Source: Paludibacter sp. (GTDB taxonomy: Bacteria; Bacteroidota; Bacteroidia; Bacteroidales; Paludibacteraceae). From it: DNA of 64,000 nucleotides. The stretch's first letter is position 1, and each line of letters begins with the position of its first letter. Of this stretch, positions 1-10,078 are shown in pieces. The stretch lies in contig JAUSNQ010000034.1 of NCBI GenBank assembly GCA_030655595.1, positions 16,598 through 80,597 on the forward strand. The letters are read 5' to 3'. A model generated the notes under the pieces. It was not told the DNA's origin. It made no database searches and worked only from the letters and a program-made list of their open reading frames with translations. A program made the position numbers and the translations under genes.

Positions 1-3000
1 TTTACCGTTAGAAGGGGGATTTTCACGATCACTTACCGCTACCATAAAACCTTGCATAGAAGGGATAACTGCCGTGGCAGAAGTAAATCCCGCTATGTTT
101 TTCGGTATAGCTAAGTATTGCCCGGGTGCAACTGCATCATCATCGTTCCATACGGCAACTGTACCGTAGTCTCCTGCACCATATCTCCAATCGTCAAAGC
201 TGCCGGTGGTATAAAGATAGATCGTTTGCTCCATGCCACTTCCGAAGACAATGTCCTGAACTTTAATGGCAGCCGTGTACGGATTCGACAGGAGATGCCA
301 GCCTTTGTAGTATGAGCCATCTGTTACGGGTAGCTCGCCGGTGTTCAGGTTATCGTTTACCAAACGGCCTTCGAAAAGAATCATCTTTGGAGCAGGCTGC
401 GTGATTTCGTAACCTTTGAACTTTTCCATGATGGAATTATTGATGAGGTTTGTCCACTGCTTACCTGCCTGTGTAGTTTGTTTTGCTTCGTCGTATATTC
501 GTACCGCCGATCCATAGAGATAGATATCGTATGGATTAAGTTGAAAACTATGTACAGGAGGTCCAAAGAACTGCCATTTTAATGAATCGTTCTTATTAAT
601 ACCACCTGAATTTATATAAGCTTTCGACCACATTTCCACTGTGGCGTAAACGGGATTCATTTCGTTCGGAAATATAAATGATCCGTTGGAAGTATTTTGT
701 GCTGCTTTGATATGAATGCGGTTTTGGCTGTTTGTATTTACACTACCATTCACAATCAGTGTTTTTTCTACTGGTACGACTAATTTTTTATCGGTCAGGT
801 TAATCAGACTGCCGATTGTCCGGTTTATGTCCAAATGCAGATCATTTACAGCAGGTGAACCGCTGTTGTTAGCGGCAGTCGCATATTCAATATTCTCACC
901 CGCGGAAGGAATATAACCACCTGTCCAGTTTGTAGTTGTTCCCCAATCAGTACTGTTTGTTCCGTGCCAGTAGTTGGTAGTTGGTAAAACTATCATAATG
1001 ACTGAACTGCTTGTATCAGGGTTGTTTGTAGCACAAACAATGCTAGATGTTAATTTATTCGTTACAACATCGCCGTCGTTCAGGGTTGATGTGGTATAAG
1101 TTAGGCTATTGGTGCCAACAGGATTTCCATTCACAAACCATTCGTAAAGCGGACTACTTCCCGGGTTCGTTGGTGTTGCAGTAAAAGTTACCGGAGTTCC
1201 ATCCAATATTGGATTTGCTGATGGAGTAATACTTACGGCTACAGCAACAGTTGGGGTAACAGTGATTTCTACGCTAGCAGTTGCAAACATCACTTGCTTG
1301 AACTCAATATCGTCCAAAGTAAAGTCATTACCTCCAGCAATAATATTTTGATTTATCAGCTCTAAATTCAATATTGTATTCGAACCCGCTTGTGCATTAT
1401 AAACAAACTGTTTAATATCACAATTAGCTATATTAGCGGTGTAAACAGGACCAGCTGATACCCCGTTCACATAAAGTTGCAACTTTGAAGGATTCTGAGC
1501 AACCACACTTTGAATCCAATAAGTGAATTCGTAATCTGCCCCGGGTATCACAGAAACGCTTTGCGACCAGACTACAACGCCGGCAACAGTTGATCCGTTG
1601 ATTACCATCTGTAATGTTCCCGGTGCTGGAGTATGGTCGGAACAATTAGTAAAGTTGCTGTGCACTGAACTAGGATCTGCCACAACGGTATAAACCCCTT
1701 CGGGTTGCAAGGCTGTTGATCCTATCCCTGCATACGTATAACCACTGCCAAAGCCAACATTTCCAGCTTCGAAATTCCCGTTGTAAATCAAATTTCCTCC
1801 AACAACCACGTTTCCGGTTACAGAATAGGTTCCAGATAAGGCTACTGTAGCATTAGTTGTCAGTGTTGGGTTCTGAGTTAGATTATAAAATCCGTTCGGA
1901 CCTTCCCAGTAACGGTTCAGTATGTCATCACCAGAGCTGGTAAGCTGAATGTTATCTCCCAGACAATAAGCGCCGCCTCCACCTGCCGCAATAAGCGGAG
2001 ATACATACACTTGACCGATTAATGACACGTTAATTGAAGTGGCTCCGCCAGAGGTTGCTGCAAGAGTTTCATTATAATTACTTGCGCTTAAACTGCTTTT
2101 CAACCTGATATAAATCAATGTTGGATTTACTCTTCCACTTGTTTGTGTTAAGGTAATGGCTGTCGACTGGTAACCACTGCTTGATAAAGTTGATATTTCG
2201 TAGTTGGCAGGTGGTGTAATTGTAATATTATTGGTTAATGATGCCCCACTCACAACAATAAACTGTTCAGTCGATGGTCCACCTGCAGCTGCCTGATAAC
2301 CGAAACCACTTATTGATGTAGTGGATGTCATAATGGTTGGGGCACCTGATGCTACAACACGACCGCTACACGCAACGCTTTTTGTGATTGCTCCGGTTGA
2401 TGTCAATGTCAATGTTGAAGGACCATATGTGCTGGTACTTAAGCCCGCAGACATTCTGACATAAACAGTAGTAGGGTTAATAGTTCCTCCGGAATGGGTT
2501 AATGTTACGTTTGATGACCAAGTGCTTCCGTTCAGGGAAACCTGAAAGTTTGTAGGTGCCGTGGCAACAATGTTTGCTGAGAGTGTTGTTCCGCTAACCT
2601 GAAACGTTTGTGCTCCGGAAGGTCCTGTTCCAAATGTATAAATAAAACCTGGAAGCAAGGAGCGTGAATTATAAATAGTGGGTGCAGGATTTACTGAGCC
2701 GGTACAAGTCACTGTTTTAGTTACTGCATAAAGAGATGTTGCCTGAATGTCCTGAATATGTGTTCCGACACCAAAACCCGGCTTCATTCTAACGTAAATC
2801 GTTGTATTGCTTAAGGTTCCGCTACTTGGTATAAGCGAAATGGTCGACGTATATCCTGAACCCGAGGTTAAGCTGATTTCAAAACCGGAAGGAGCATTTA
2901 GCTCTACATTGGCTGCGAGATTAACACCGCTAACCACAAACGACTGAAAGCTTGAAGGCCCCATGCCGTAATTATAAGTAAAACCAGACAAAGAATTTGT

Positions 3001-5313
3001 TGATACAGTGATAGCCGGTGGCGTTGTTACCGTTCCGTTCATGATGACTTCTTTGGTCACTGCGCCCGAAGAATTAGCCTTGATAGTATCTGTTGTGTAC
3101 GAACCAATTGATAGCCCCGCTTTTAAACGAAGATATACCAGTGTAGGGGCTAAGGAATTGCTGACAACAGGTAAGATTAAAACTGATACTGGCGAAAACG
3201 AAGATCCTCCCAACGAAGATATTTCGTAATTGGTTGTGGGTTGAAGGGTTACGTTTGTTAATAAATACGAACCACTTACCGTAAACGACAATATATTCGA
3301 AGGACCGAAACCTTGTGGATAAGTAAATCCGGATACTGAGGATACAGACGTATTTATCGTTGGACCGGCAGATGCAATAGAAAAAAAGCGGTTTGATCCA
3401 ATCGGATTTGAATTCGTTACGCCTTTCTGTCCTGCTGTTCCATACAAAGCGGTGTAAACTCCTGCCTGTGTAGCACTACCTGCTATTAAATTATGTGGAG
3501 CTATGTCAGCAGGTCTTGCTACTGAAATGCCGGCATTCGTAAAATTTCCAGTGGTTGTCAGCGACCAATATTCAGTTGTGCTTTTGGCTGATAATGAAGC
3601 ATCAATACTCCCACCCGGATCGGCTGCAAATGCTTCCGCACGAGTTGTTATTGTTCCTGTTCCGGTAACGGGATTTACTAAAGTAAACGGATAATAATTT
3701 CCGCTTTTCCCAATTGGGAAGCTATAAGATGCGGTTGAAGAAAAACTTGCTGGTAAATTCCGAACCATCGGTCCGTTGACATACGCTGTAGCCGAACCGC
3801 CTGTTATGGCTGAAGCTGATGTATTTGTCACAGTCAACAGGTTTGTTCCTGTTGTGTTGATAATTCCACTTTGTAAAGAAAGGATGTTGGATACCGATAT
3901 AGCCTTTGAAAGTGTAACTTCTCCTCCGCTTTTATTGATTGTCAGGTTATAAAATGTTGTAGCTGAACTCCCTGAAATAGTTTGTGTGCTGCTTCCGTTC
4001 AAAAGAACTGTCCCGGTTCCCTGCGTAAAGGTGTTATTTTGAGTGAAATTACCTCCCAATGTCAGCTGATAATTGTTGGTTGCCAATGGGCGACCTATTG
4101 TCAGATTACCATTGACGATTGTTGCTCCTTGCAATGTTTTGGTGCCAGCGGTACCAGACAGTGTCAGATTGGCATAAGTGGTCGTATAAATATTCTGGTT
4201 ATCGTTCCGGTTGTAGTTGACAGTACTTCCTGAATTTAATGCGATAGAAGAGAAACCGGAAGGGAAATTGCTTAATTCGCTGACATTAATTGTACCTGTA
4301 GAAGAAACGGTTAAATCACTGGTTCCCGATAAAGTATAGATTCCGGTATTTAATGTTCCGTTAATCGTTAAACTGCTTGCTGATGCTGCAGCTGTCAATG
4401 TAACGGTGTGTCCGCTTTGGATGGTTGTCAGGTCATGACCCGAAGTAGGTATCGAGTTAGCAGCAGTCCAGGTTACATTATCGAGGGATTGCTGCCAGGT
4501 GGTAGTGCTATTCCAGTTACCGTTTTGTACGCTGCGGAAGTGTTTTTTTGCGCTTATACTCATGCCCGTCATAGAAATATAAGAACTACCCGACATGGTT
4601 GTTGTCGAAACATCTGTTGCAGTTGAAGTGGGGATAGTTCGGCTACCAACGGTATTCCGTACAGGGTTGTTTCCCAGTTCAACATCCGCTGTCCAGTTGG
4701 TTCCGAAATCACTAATAGTTCTTGCTCCTCCGCTACCTCTATCGGAGCTTAATATTTTTACTGCTTGATCGCCTGCATTCACAGTTAATCCTGGTGAAAA
4801 AGCAAAACTTGAAGGGGATGACGTTCCGCTATTGTAATTTCTTGAGTTGGTAATCGGATTTGCTTGATCTACATTGTCGTATACTGCTGCAAACACAGCA
4901 TTCCTTCTGGTAGTTCCATCGCTTATTGCTACCGATAAAGTGGTGTTTGTGGCGGCATCAAGACCGGCTTCGTTTAAATAATACAACTGGGTGTGTTGTT
5001 GCATTGAATTTGTCAAATCACCATTGACCGGGGTTAAAGTTTGTCCCCCGTAAGTAATAGCTACAGTCCTGCTGCCACTGGTAGTCCTTGAAGTAGCAAC
5101 ACCAACTACCAACAAACGGTGTTCACCGCTACCTGCAGTGACTGAATAGTCCATATTGCCCGGGCTGTTCGTCCCATTATATAAATCTGTCCAGCCGTTT
5201 AGTGTTGTAACCTGTGCCACAAGACTAACTGGCAGAGATGCACCCAGCAGGAACAACACCGTTATAAAATAACGGATAAAGCGAGAAATTTTATTCCCAG
5301 ATAAGCTATTCAT
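1..5313 (-). CDS. Giant secreted multidomain surface protein, 3' part outside window
   Basis: The reading frame is open from ATG at 5313 to base 1 (1771 codons), with no stop found on the lines I checked; the C-terminus lies outside. Residues 1 to about 33 form a signal peptide (basic start, hydrophobic core, end near SLVAQ). A Ser/Thr/Gly/Asn-rich N-terminal region and beta-rich segments like those of Bacteroidota adhesins follow. Four repeats of about 110 residues (about 645-1100) carry the motifs SGFxY, GPS, F-VSG, YVRxK and GA-TK. After them come a possible carbohydrate-binding-like beta-sandwich (about 1190-1325) and an Ig/PKD-like segment (about 1330-1420, with YEWFVNG). A cell-surface adhesin or T9SS substrate is inferred; the sorting domain cannot be seen. 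Residues are small and polar and no catalytic motif is evident. It has its own promoter, downstream of uppP. Confidence 0.85.
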   Translation of the reverse strand, partial: MNSLSGNKISRFIRYFITVLFLLGASLPVSLVAQVTTLNGWTDLYNGTNSPGNMDYSVTAGSGEHRLLVVGVATSRTTSGSRTVAITYGGQTLTPVNGDLTNSMQQHTQLYYLNEAGLDAATNTTLSVAISDGTTRRNAVFAAVYDNVDQANPITNSRNYNSGTSSPSSFAFSPGLTVNAGDQAVKILSSDRGSGGARTISDFGTNWTADVELGNNPVRNTVGSRTIPTSTATDVSTTTMSGSSYISMTGMSISAKKHFRSVQNGNWNSTTTWQQSLDNVTWTAANSIPTSGHDLTTIQSGHTVTLTAAASASSLTINGTLNTGIYTLSGTSDLTVSSTGTINVSELSNFPSGFSSIALNSGSTVNYNRNDNQNIYTTTYANLTLSGTAGTKTLQGATIVNGNLTIGRPLATNNYQLTLGGNFTQNNTFTQGTGTVLLNGSSTQTISGSSATTFYNLTINKSGGEVTLSKAISVSNILSLQSGIINTTGTNLLTVTNTSASAITGGSATAYVNGPMVRNLPASFSSTASYSFPIGKSGNYYPFTLVNPVTGTGTITTRAEAFAADPGGSIDASLSAKSTTEYWSLTTTGNFTNAGISVARPADIAPHNLIAGSATQAGVYTALYGTAGQKGVTNSNPIGSNRFFSIASAGPTINTSVSSVSGFTYPQGFGPSNILSFTVSGSYLLTNVTLQPTTNYEISSLGGSSFSPVSVLILPVVSNSLAPTLVYLRLKAGLSIGSYTTDTIKANSSGAVTKEVIMNGTVTTPPAITVSTNSLSGFTYNYGMGPSSFQSFVVSGVNLAANVELNAPSGFEISLTSGSGYTSTISLIPSSGTLSNTTIYVRMKPGFGVGTHIQDIQATSLYAVTKTVTCTGSVNPAPTIYNSRSLLPGFIYTFGTGPSGAQTFQVSGTTLSANIVATAPTNFQVSLNGSTWSSNVTLTHSGGTINPTTVYVRMSAGLSTSTYGPSTLTLTSTGAITKSVACSGRVVASGAPTIMTSTTSISGFGYQAAAGGPSTEQFIVVSGASLTNNITITPPANYEISTLSSSGYQSTAITLTQTSGRVNPTLIYIRLKSSLSASNYNETLAATSGGATSINVSLIGQVYVSPLIAAGGGGAYCLGDNIQLTSSGDDILNRYWEGPNGFYNLTQNPTLTTNATVALSGTYSVTGNVVVGGNLIYNGNFEAGNVGFGSGYTYAGIGSTALQPEGVYTVVADPSSVHSNFTNCSDHTPAPGTLQMVINGSTVAGVVVWSQSVSVIPGADYEFTYWIQSVVAQNPSKLQLYVNGVSAGPVYTANIANCDIKQFVYNAQAGSNTILNLELINQNIIAGGNDFTLDDIEFKQVMFATASVEITVTPTVAVAVSITPSANPILDGTPVTFTATPTNPGSSPLYEWFVNGNPVGTNSLTYTTSTLNDGDVVTNKLTSSIVCATNNPDTSSSVIMIVLPTTNYWHGTNSTDWGTTTNWTGGYIPSAGENIEYATAANNSGSPAVNDLHLDINRTIGSLINLTDKKLVVPVEKTLIVNGSVNTNSQNRIHIKAAQNTSNGSFIFPNEMNPVYATVEMWSKAYINSGGINKNDSLKWQFFGPPVHSFQLNPYDIYLYGSAVRIYDEAKQTTQAGKQWTNLINNSIMEKFKGYEITQPAPKMILFEGRLVNDNLNTGELPVTDGSYYKGWHLLSNPYTAAIKVQDIVFGSGMEQTIYLYTTGSFDDWRYGAGDYGTVAVWNDDDAVAPGQYLAIPKNIAGFTSATAVIPSMQGFMVAVSDRENPPSNGK
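2015..3380 (-). repeat. Four tandem ~110-residue Ig-like repeats inside the giant surface gene
   Basis: Translated on the minus strand, four consecutive units begin near 3380, 3015, 2690 and 2350. Each follows the order S-SGFxY...GPS...F-VSG--L, then E-S or Q-S, then T-(I/V)Y-R-K and a closing GA-TK-V---G. The similarity is at protein level and the DNA copies have diverged, so this is an old domain duplication and not recent slippage. Confidence 0.75.
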
Positions 5314-5406
5314 ATGTCGATTTTTCTTCCTTAAAAAAGTTCAATTACCTTCACTTTCCGGTTCTTATTTGTAATCATTTCAGTTTTCTTACTCAAATTG
5401 CTAGGA

Positions 5407-5437
5407 CAAAGGTATATATATTTATTTAATCAACAAA
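5407..5437 (-). promoter_or_regulatory. Bacteroidota-type promoter of the giant surface gene
   Basis: On the minus strand TTTG (5437-5434) is followed after 19 bases by TACCTTTG (5414-5407). This is an exact match to the TTTG-N19-21-TAnnTTTG promoter used by the Bacteroidota primary sigma factor. It predicts a leader of roughly 85 bases before the ATG at 5313 and transcription independent of uppP. Confidence 0.65.
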
Positions 5438-5458
5438 TTATTTGCAATTTTGTTCAAA

Positions 5459-6253
5459 TTAAACCATACTTAAATTTTGTCCCGACAACAATAAAATCAG
5501 GATAATACCTCCAACCAAGATACGATAATAACCAAAAGCTTTAAAACCATGTTTGGTTAGAAAGCCTATAAAAAACTTGATTGCCGCCATGGCAACAACA
5601 AATGCGATCACATTTCCAATCAGCAGCGTGGTCAGGTTTTCTGTCAGCATGCTTGTCGCAGCCGGATCTTGAATCAACTGCATCAGTTTGTAACCTGCTG
5701 CAGCTGCCATCGTCGGCACGGCCAAAAAGAAAGAAAATTCAGCTGCATTTTTTCTGCTCAGATTGGTTGTCATACCCCCGACAATTGTCGCCATCGAACG
5801 TGAAACACCGGGAATCATGGCAATGCACTGGAAGAAACCGATTTTCAATGCTCTTTTCCAGTCCATTTCCTGGTTTTCGACTGGTTTATTGAACCATTTG
5901 TCGACAAAGAGCATCAAGATACCACCCAATATGAGCATAATGGCTACTACCCAGATATTCTCAAGCAACGAATCGATAAAATCTCCCGCAAGTAGCCCGA
6001 TAACCGCTGCCGGCAGAAAGGCAATCAGCAGTTTCCAGTAAAAATCCATCGTCTGAAAAAATCTTTTCCAGTATAACACGATGACTGATAAGATGGCACC
6101 AAACTGGATGTTCACGGTAAAAGCTTTCACAAAATCAGTGCTCTCCATGCCAAGCAGATTCTGTACAATAATCATGTGACCTGTTGAAGAAACAGGTAGA
6201 AATTCAGTCAGACCCTCTACAAAGGCTATGATAACAGTTTCAAAAAGACTCAT
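5459..6253 (-). CDS. uppP: Undecaprenyl-diphosphatase UppP (BacA family)
   Basis: A 264-residue polytopic inner-membrane enzyme that dephosphorylates undecaprenyl diphosphate, recycling the lipid carrier of peptidoglycan and polysaccharide synthesis. The family's first signature, [14 protein letters not shown], lies at residues 14-27. The second, [14 protein letters not shown], lies near residue 150. Both hold the acidic, serine and arginine residues of the active site. The length is normal for the family. Its ATG overlaps the stop of the upstream DUF3098 gene (ATGA), which suggests translational coupling. It should support the peptidoglycan genes and the polysaccharide locus in this window. 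Annotation is secure. Confidence 0.97.
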   Translation of the reverse strand: MSLFETVIIAFVEGLTEFLPVSSTGHMIIVQNLLGMESTDFVKAFTVNIQFGAILSVIVLYWKRFFQTMDFYWKLLIAFLPAAVIGLLAGDFIDSLLENIWVVAIMLILGGILMLFVDKWFNKPVENQEMDWKRALKIGFFQCIAMIPGVSRSMATIVGGMTTNLSRKNAAEFSFFLAVPTMAAAAGYKLMQLIQDPAATSMLTENLTTLLIGNVIAFVVAMAAIKFFIGFLTKHGFKAFGYYRILVGGIILILLLSGQNLSMV

Positions 6254-6477
6254 TTGGTTTTTGATTTAAACAAGATGGCAAAGATGACAAATATGAACCC
6301 GAAAAATGAAATCATTGGTCCGACGGTTATCCGTCGGTGACTGAATATGTCAGGATTGAATTCTACAATGGTTGTCGACCCGGTCATCAGGATGAAACCG
6401 ATAACAATGATGATAAACCCAATCGCTATGAGTATCAAATTAATTTTCCCTAGCGAAAATTTTACTTTATTGTCCAT
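6250..6477 (-). CDS. DUF3098 small membrane protein
   Basis: A 75-residue protein with two hydrophobic helices (about 12-32 and 52-70) separated by a short polar loop containing NPDIFSHRR. The sequence and its place between ftsX and uppP fit the DUF3098 family of Bacteroidota, whose function is not known to me. It overlaps uppP by four bases and lies 23 bases after ftsX, so it is almost certainly co-transcribed and co-translated with them. A role in envelope or division complexes is only inferred from the neighbours. Confidence 0.85.
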   Translation of the reverse strand: MDNKVKFSLGKINLILIAIGFIIIVIGFILMTGSTTIVEFNPDIFSHRRITVGPMISFFGFIFVIFAILFKSKTK

Positions 6478-6500
6478 ATAAGTTGATTGAAATGATTAAT

Positions 6501-7379
6501 TTATACAAAGTACATATCATTTGTCTGCATTCTCAAATATCTGCCTACCGCGAAATAAGAGGATAGTGCTGTCAAAACAATGCCTAACACGATTACAATT
6601 GCCGATACCTCAAAAAGTGTGGTCGTTTGCAAGGTGAATAAATTCAGACCAGTGTTATTATTAATGTAAGCAATCAGCACAGCGAGTAAACCAATGGCAA
6701 TCAGCGATGCTAAGAAACCGTTAATCATGCCCTTGATGACATACGGTTTTCTGATAAACCAAGGCGTTGCACCGACCAATTTCATGGTATTAATTAAAAA
6801 ACGATTTGAATAAATGGATACCCGAATTGTATTATTCATTAAAGTAATTGAAATCAGCAATAAAATGGTAGTCACAACCAAAAGCACAAAACTTATTTTG
6901 GTGATGTTGTCGTTGACCAAATTGACAATGTCTTTTTGGTATGCAATTCGGTTGATACCCTCGAATACCTTTAATTTTGATTCGATTATTTCCACACTGT
7001 CATTGTTCGCATAAACTGCATGGAGCTTTATTTCGAATGAAGCCATCAACGGATTATATCCAAGAAACTTTTCAGGATCGTCTCCCATGGTTTGAATGTG
7101 TTCTTTCAGTGCCTCTTCTTTCGAAATAAATGCTACTGATTTCACATACTTCGACTTATCAAGATAATTTTCGATTCTTTGGGTGTTCGTTGCCGATATG
7201 TTTTCATTCAATACCACCGATAAACTGATATTTTCCTTGATTTGCGTACTCACATCCCTGGCAACAAACAGCAACAACGACACCAGTCCGATTAGAAATA
7301 GGACAAGTGCCATACTGATGGTTGAGGTCAGATGAATATTTCCTATGCGGTATTTTCCTTTTTTGTCTTCTGATTTCAT
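6501..7379 (-). CDS. ftsX: Cell division protein FtsX, ABC-transporter-like permease
   Basis: A 292-residue inner-membrane protein. It has an N-terminal helix (about residues 17-40), a large extracytoplasmic domain (about 41-160) and three C-terminal helices (about 165-190, 215-240 and 255-280), the FtsX layout. With the ATPase FtsE it is known to control peptidoglycan hydrolases at the septum. ftsE is not adjacent, as is common in this phylum. The N-terminal segment LSVVLNENIS and the C-terminal FtsX permease domain support the call. The ATG overlaps the stop of the YfhO-like gene by four bases. Confidence 0.92.
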   Translation of the reverse strand: MKSEDKKGKYRIGNIHLTSTISMALVLFLIGLVSLLLFVARDVSTQIKENISLSVVLNENISATNTQRIENYLDKSKYVKSVAFISKEEALKEHIQTMGDDPEKFLGYNPLMASFEIKLHAVYANNDSVEIIESKLKVFEGINRIAYQKDIVNLVNDNITKISFVLLVVTTILLLISITLMNNTIRVSIYSNRFLINTMKLVGATPWFIRKPYVIKGMINGFLASLIAIGLLAVLIAYINNNTGLNLFTLQTTTLFEVSAIVIVLGIVLTALSSYFAVGRYLRMQTNDMYFV

Positions 7380-9889
7380 GAGTTGGATTTTAATTCTTTT
7401 GATTTTTTATTGATTTGATATCTCCTGATGAAAAAGAATACGATACACAATATCAACAAAAATGAAGATGATAAAGCGATGATATTCCCGATGCTATATG
7501 AGAGCGGCTCAAATTTAAATTCAATTTGATAATTGCCGGATTTCAAATGCATGGCACGCAATAAATAATTAGCTCTGAAATAAGGTGCTTTTTCACCATT
7601 GATATAAGCATTCCAACCTTTGTCGTAATATATTTCAGAGAAAACGGCGACTTGATCTGATTTTGCGTTGAAATCATAAATCAGGTGATTTGGCTTATAC
7701 GAAACGAGTCGGATAAATGCTGTGCTGTCCTTGTTAATTTGCTTGGGTAGTGACTCTGCAAAACGTATATCGGCCACGAGTTCATCTTTTGTGTCAATGG
7801 TTCCCACTAATCTCATTTCTTCATTGGCATCTTCGGCAATGCTGATGTTGTTAACAAACCAGGCGTTCCCGTTAGCATATGGATTTAGTAGTGGTTGACT
7901 ATTTGGATCCATGATGATGTATTTCAGGTTCAGCATATTCAATACACCCAAAGTTTGCGCAACCGAATCGAATTGCTCATACGTTTTAATTGTATAGAAT
8001 TTTTCCAATTCTGGTGTGATTTGCATGTTAATTAATTCCTGGTACCTGCGTAATTTCGCAGCATGATAACCACCAATATTATGATGGAAATACGATGGGG
8101 AAGCATCATTGAAAATATTAACCGAAAGGTTCAATACCCGGAATTCAGATTTATCTTGTAAAATAAATTTATCAGCTTCTGAGGGTTTAATAAGCGTATT
8201 GAAATTTCTTTTGCGAGCGAAATTTTCATCATTCAGGTAGCGTTTTGCAACGGGTACCAGATCAAGCAGCATCAAAACACCCAAAGCAAAAATTAAAATA
8301 TTGCTTTTCAAAGTCCCTTTGAGGTAAAACCACAGGATTCCTCCGGTTACTATGATAAATAATAGAGATCTGAAAGCGTCCGCTTGCAACATGGCTTTTC
8401 GGTCGGCGGGGAGTGTTTCTGTTAAAAAAGAAAAGTCGGCCTGATAGGCGCTGGAAATCTGGCTGGCGAAGTTTTGATCGCCATCGCCGATGAAACTGCC
8501 GGCCAATCCGGGCATCAATGCAAATATCAATGCGATACCTCCTGTAATCCCAGCGCTGATCAGCAACGGTTTAATTAATTTCTTTTTGTCGATTGTCGTA
8601 TTTAACAATTCTTTTAATGCCAAAATTGCTATCAGGGTAATGCCGAATCCGGTTGCCACCAGAATCATGGATACCGTCCTGAATTTGTTGTAAAGAGGCA
8701 CGTGATCAATGAAGACATCGGTTAGCCACTGGAAATTTCTTCCCCATGAAAGCATCAGGGTCAAAATAATCATCGGCACGAGCCACCAAAGAATTCGTTT
8801 TTCAACGAGAAACAGTCCGAGAACAAAAAGTAAGATAACAATTGCACCCAAGTAAACCGGTCCCGACGTGCCCGGTTGCGTTCCCCAATATAAACTGAAA
8901 CGAGTTCCTTCCATGATTTTCTTGATGTTTCCACTTCCGAAATTTTCAGCAATTCTTTCTGCAGTGTTACTTTTCACACCTAGTTTGCCACCACTTGCTC
9001 CTCCTTTGAAATTGGGAATCATCAACGTCATGGTTTCATCTACACCATAGCTCCATTGCGTTATATAATCACGATTAAGACCATCTTGTGCGTTTTGCGT
9101 ATCAGTTGTCAATCCGGTTGATTCACCACGCATGGTATATTTTCCATACTCATTGGTGGTCAGTAGAGAAGTAGCATTCATACCAATTGCAATCATTGCA
9201 GCGACTAATAGCAGTCCCGTTGTCTGTAAAAATGACTTAATCTTTTGTTCTTTGATGCTGTAAATCAATTCAACTAAACCAAAGAATAAAAGGATAATGA
9301 GCGTGTAGTATAAAATTTGAATGTGATTGGCGCGGACGGCTAAACTGAGGAAAAATGCGGTGAGCAGACTTCCTGCAATTATATTATGTCTGAATGCCAC
9401 AAAAACACTCCCGATTAAAGGAGCCATGTATGCAATTGTAATGGCCTTGGAATTGTGTCCGGCAGCAATAATAATCAAATTGTAAGATGCAAAAGTAAAA
9501 GCAATAGAGCCGACAATAGCCAGCCACGGATTGACTTTGAAATTGAGCAGTAAAATGTAGAAGCCGATAAAATAGAGTATAAGAAAAAAAACAGTTAATG
9601 GGAAAAGTTTCAGGGCATCTTCAACATATTTAATCAGATTATTCGGTTGATGCATGGAAATCTGATAGTTAGGCATCCCTCCAAACATAGAGTTAGTCCA
9701 AAGCGTTACATCATCGTGTTTTTGATTGTAATCGATTGTTTCCTTGGCCATACACATCCAGCTTTCTGTGTCGTGCCCGAGCAATTGTTTGCCTTCAAGC
9801 ACGGGTTTTAGATAGATGAAAGACATGATAATGAATAAACTAACAGCAATCAGGTGAGGCGTGAATTGTTGAAGAATATTTTTGCGCAT
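7376..9889 (-). CDS. YfhO-family large multi-pass membrane protein
   Basis: An 837-residue protein with about twelve hydrophobic segments over the first 560 residues, a soluble region (about 570-790) and a last helix before the C-terminus. The N-terminal loop has HDTESW and the MFGGMPNYQ motif, both typical of Bacteroidota YfhO-like proteins. The fold resembles GT-C glycosyltransferases that use polyprenyl-phosphate sugars. In Firmicutes YfhO is tied to glycosylation of lipoteichoic acid; the substrate here is unknown. It is the first gene of the ftsX-DUF3098-uppP operon and is coupled to ftsX by an ATGA overlap. Confidence 0.85.
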   Translation of the reverse strand: MRKNILQQFTPHLIAVSLFIIMSFIYLKPVLEGKQLLGHDTESWMCMAKETIDYNQKHDDVTLWTNSMFGGMPNYQISMHQPNNLIKYVEDALKLFPLTVFFLILYFIGFYILLLNFKVNPWLAIVGSIAFTFASYNLIIIAAGHNSKAITIAYMAPLIGSVFVAFRHNIIAGSLLTAFFLSLAVRANHIQILYYTLIILLFFGLVELIYSIKEQKIKSFLQTTGLLLVAAMIAIGMNATSLLTTNEYGKYTMRGESTGLTTDTQNAQDGLNRDYITQWSYGVDETMTLMIPNFKGGASGGKLGVKSNTAERIAENFGSGNIKKIMEGTRFSLYWGTQPGTSGPVYLGAIVILLFVLGLFLVEKRILWWLVPMIILTLMLSWGRNFQWLTDVFIDHVPLYNKFRTVSMILVATGFGITLIAILALKELLNTTIDKKKLIKPLLISAGITGGIALIFALMPGLAGSFIGDGDQNFASQISSAYQADFSFLTETLPADRKAMLQADAFRSLLFIIVTGGILWFYLKGTLKSNILIFALGVLMLLDLVPVAKRYLNDENFARKRNFNTLIKPSEADKFILQDKSEFRVLNLSVNIFNDASPSYFHHNIGGYHAAKLRRYQELINMQITPELEKFYTIKTYEQFDSVAQTLGVLNMLNLKYIIMDPNSQPLLNPYANGNAWFVNNISIAEDANEEMRLVGTIDTKDELVADIRFAESLPKQINKDSTAFIRLVSYKPNHLIYDFNAKSDQVAVFSEIYYDKGWNAYINGEKAPYFRANYLLRAMHLKSGNYQIEFKFEPLSYSIGNIIALSSSFLLILCIVFFFIRRYQINKKSKELKSNS

Positions 9890-9932
9890 GAGTAAATCTT
9901 TAGTTATCGAGCAGAATTCGGGAAAAATCGTA

Positions 9933-9940
9933 CAAAAATA
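9933..9940 (-). promoter_or_regulatory. -7 box for the YfhO-ftsX-uppP operon
   Basis: TATTTTTG on the minus strand (TAnnTTTG) lies 43 bases upstream of the ATG at 9889. No clear TTTG is present at -33, so only the -7 element supports this site. Confidence 0.45.
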
Positions 9941-10053
9941 CAGTATTTTTTACCATTCTGTTGCGTTTAAAAGGTTAAATATCACAAAATATTGATTTTT
10001 CAGTCTGTATATATTCATTGAGAAGCCGTTTCCTTATCTTCAAAAAAAATGCT

Positions 10054-10061
10054 TACTTTTG
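10054..10061 (+). promoter_or_regulatory. -7 box of the sufS operon; fixes the sufS start
   Basis: TACTTTTG matches TAnnTTTG, which puts transcription start near 10068. An in-frame ATG at 10049 lies upstream of and inside this promoter, so it cannot be on the transcript. The next ATG, at 10079, becomes the start. No good -33 element is seen. Confidence 0.6.
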
Positions 10062-10078
10062 CAACACAAACAATTAAG

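Noticed and set aside
2015..3380. Regularly spaced similar segments resembling a repeat array or CRISPR
   Set aside because: The similarity is in protein sequence with ~335-base units; there are no identical short repeats or unique spacers.
118..4626. Several 60-85 codon frames on the plus strand across the left 5 kb
   Set aside because: They lie antisense to the giant surface gene, whose frame reads as coherent protein throughout; they have no start context or family match.
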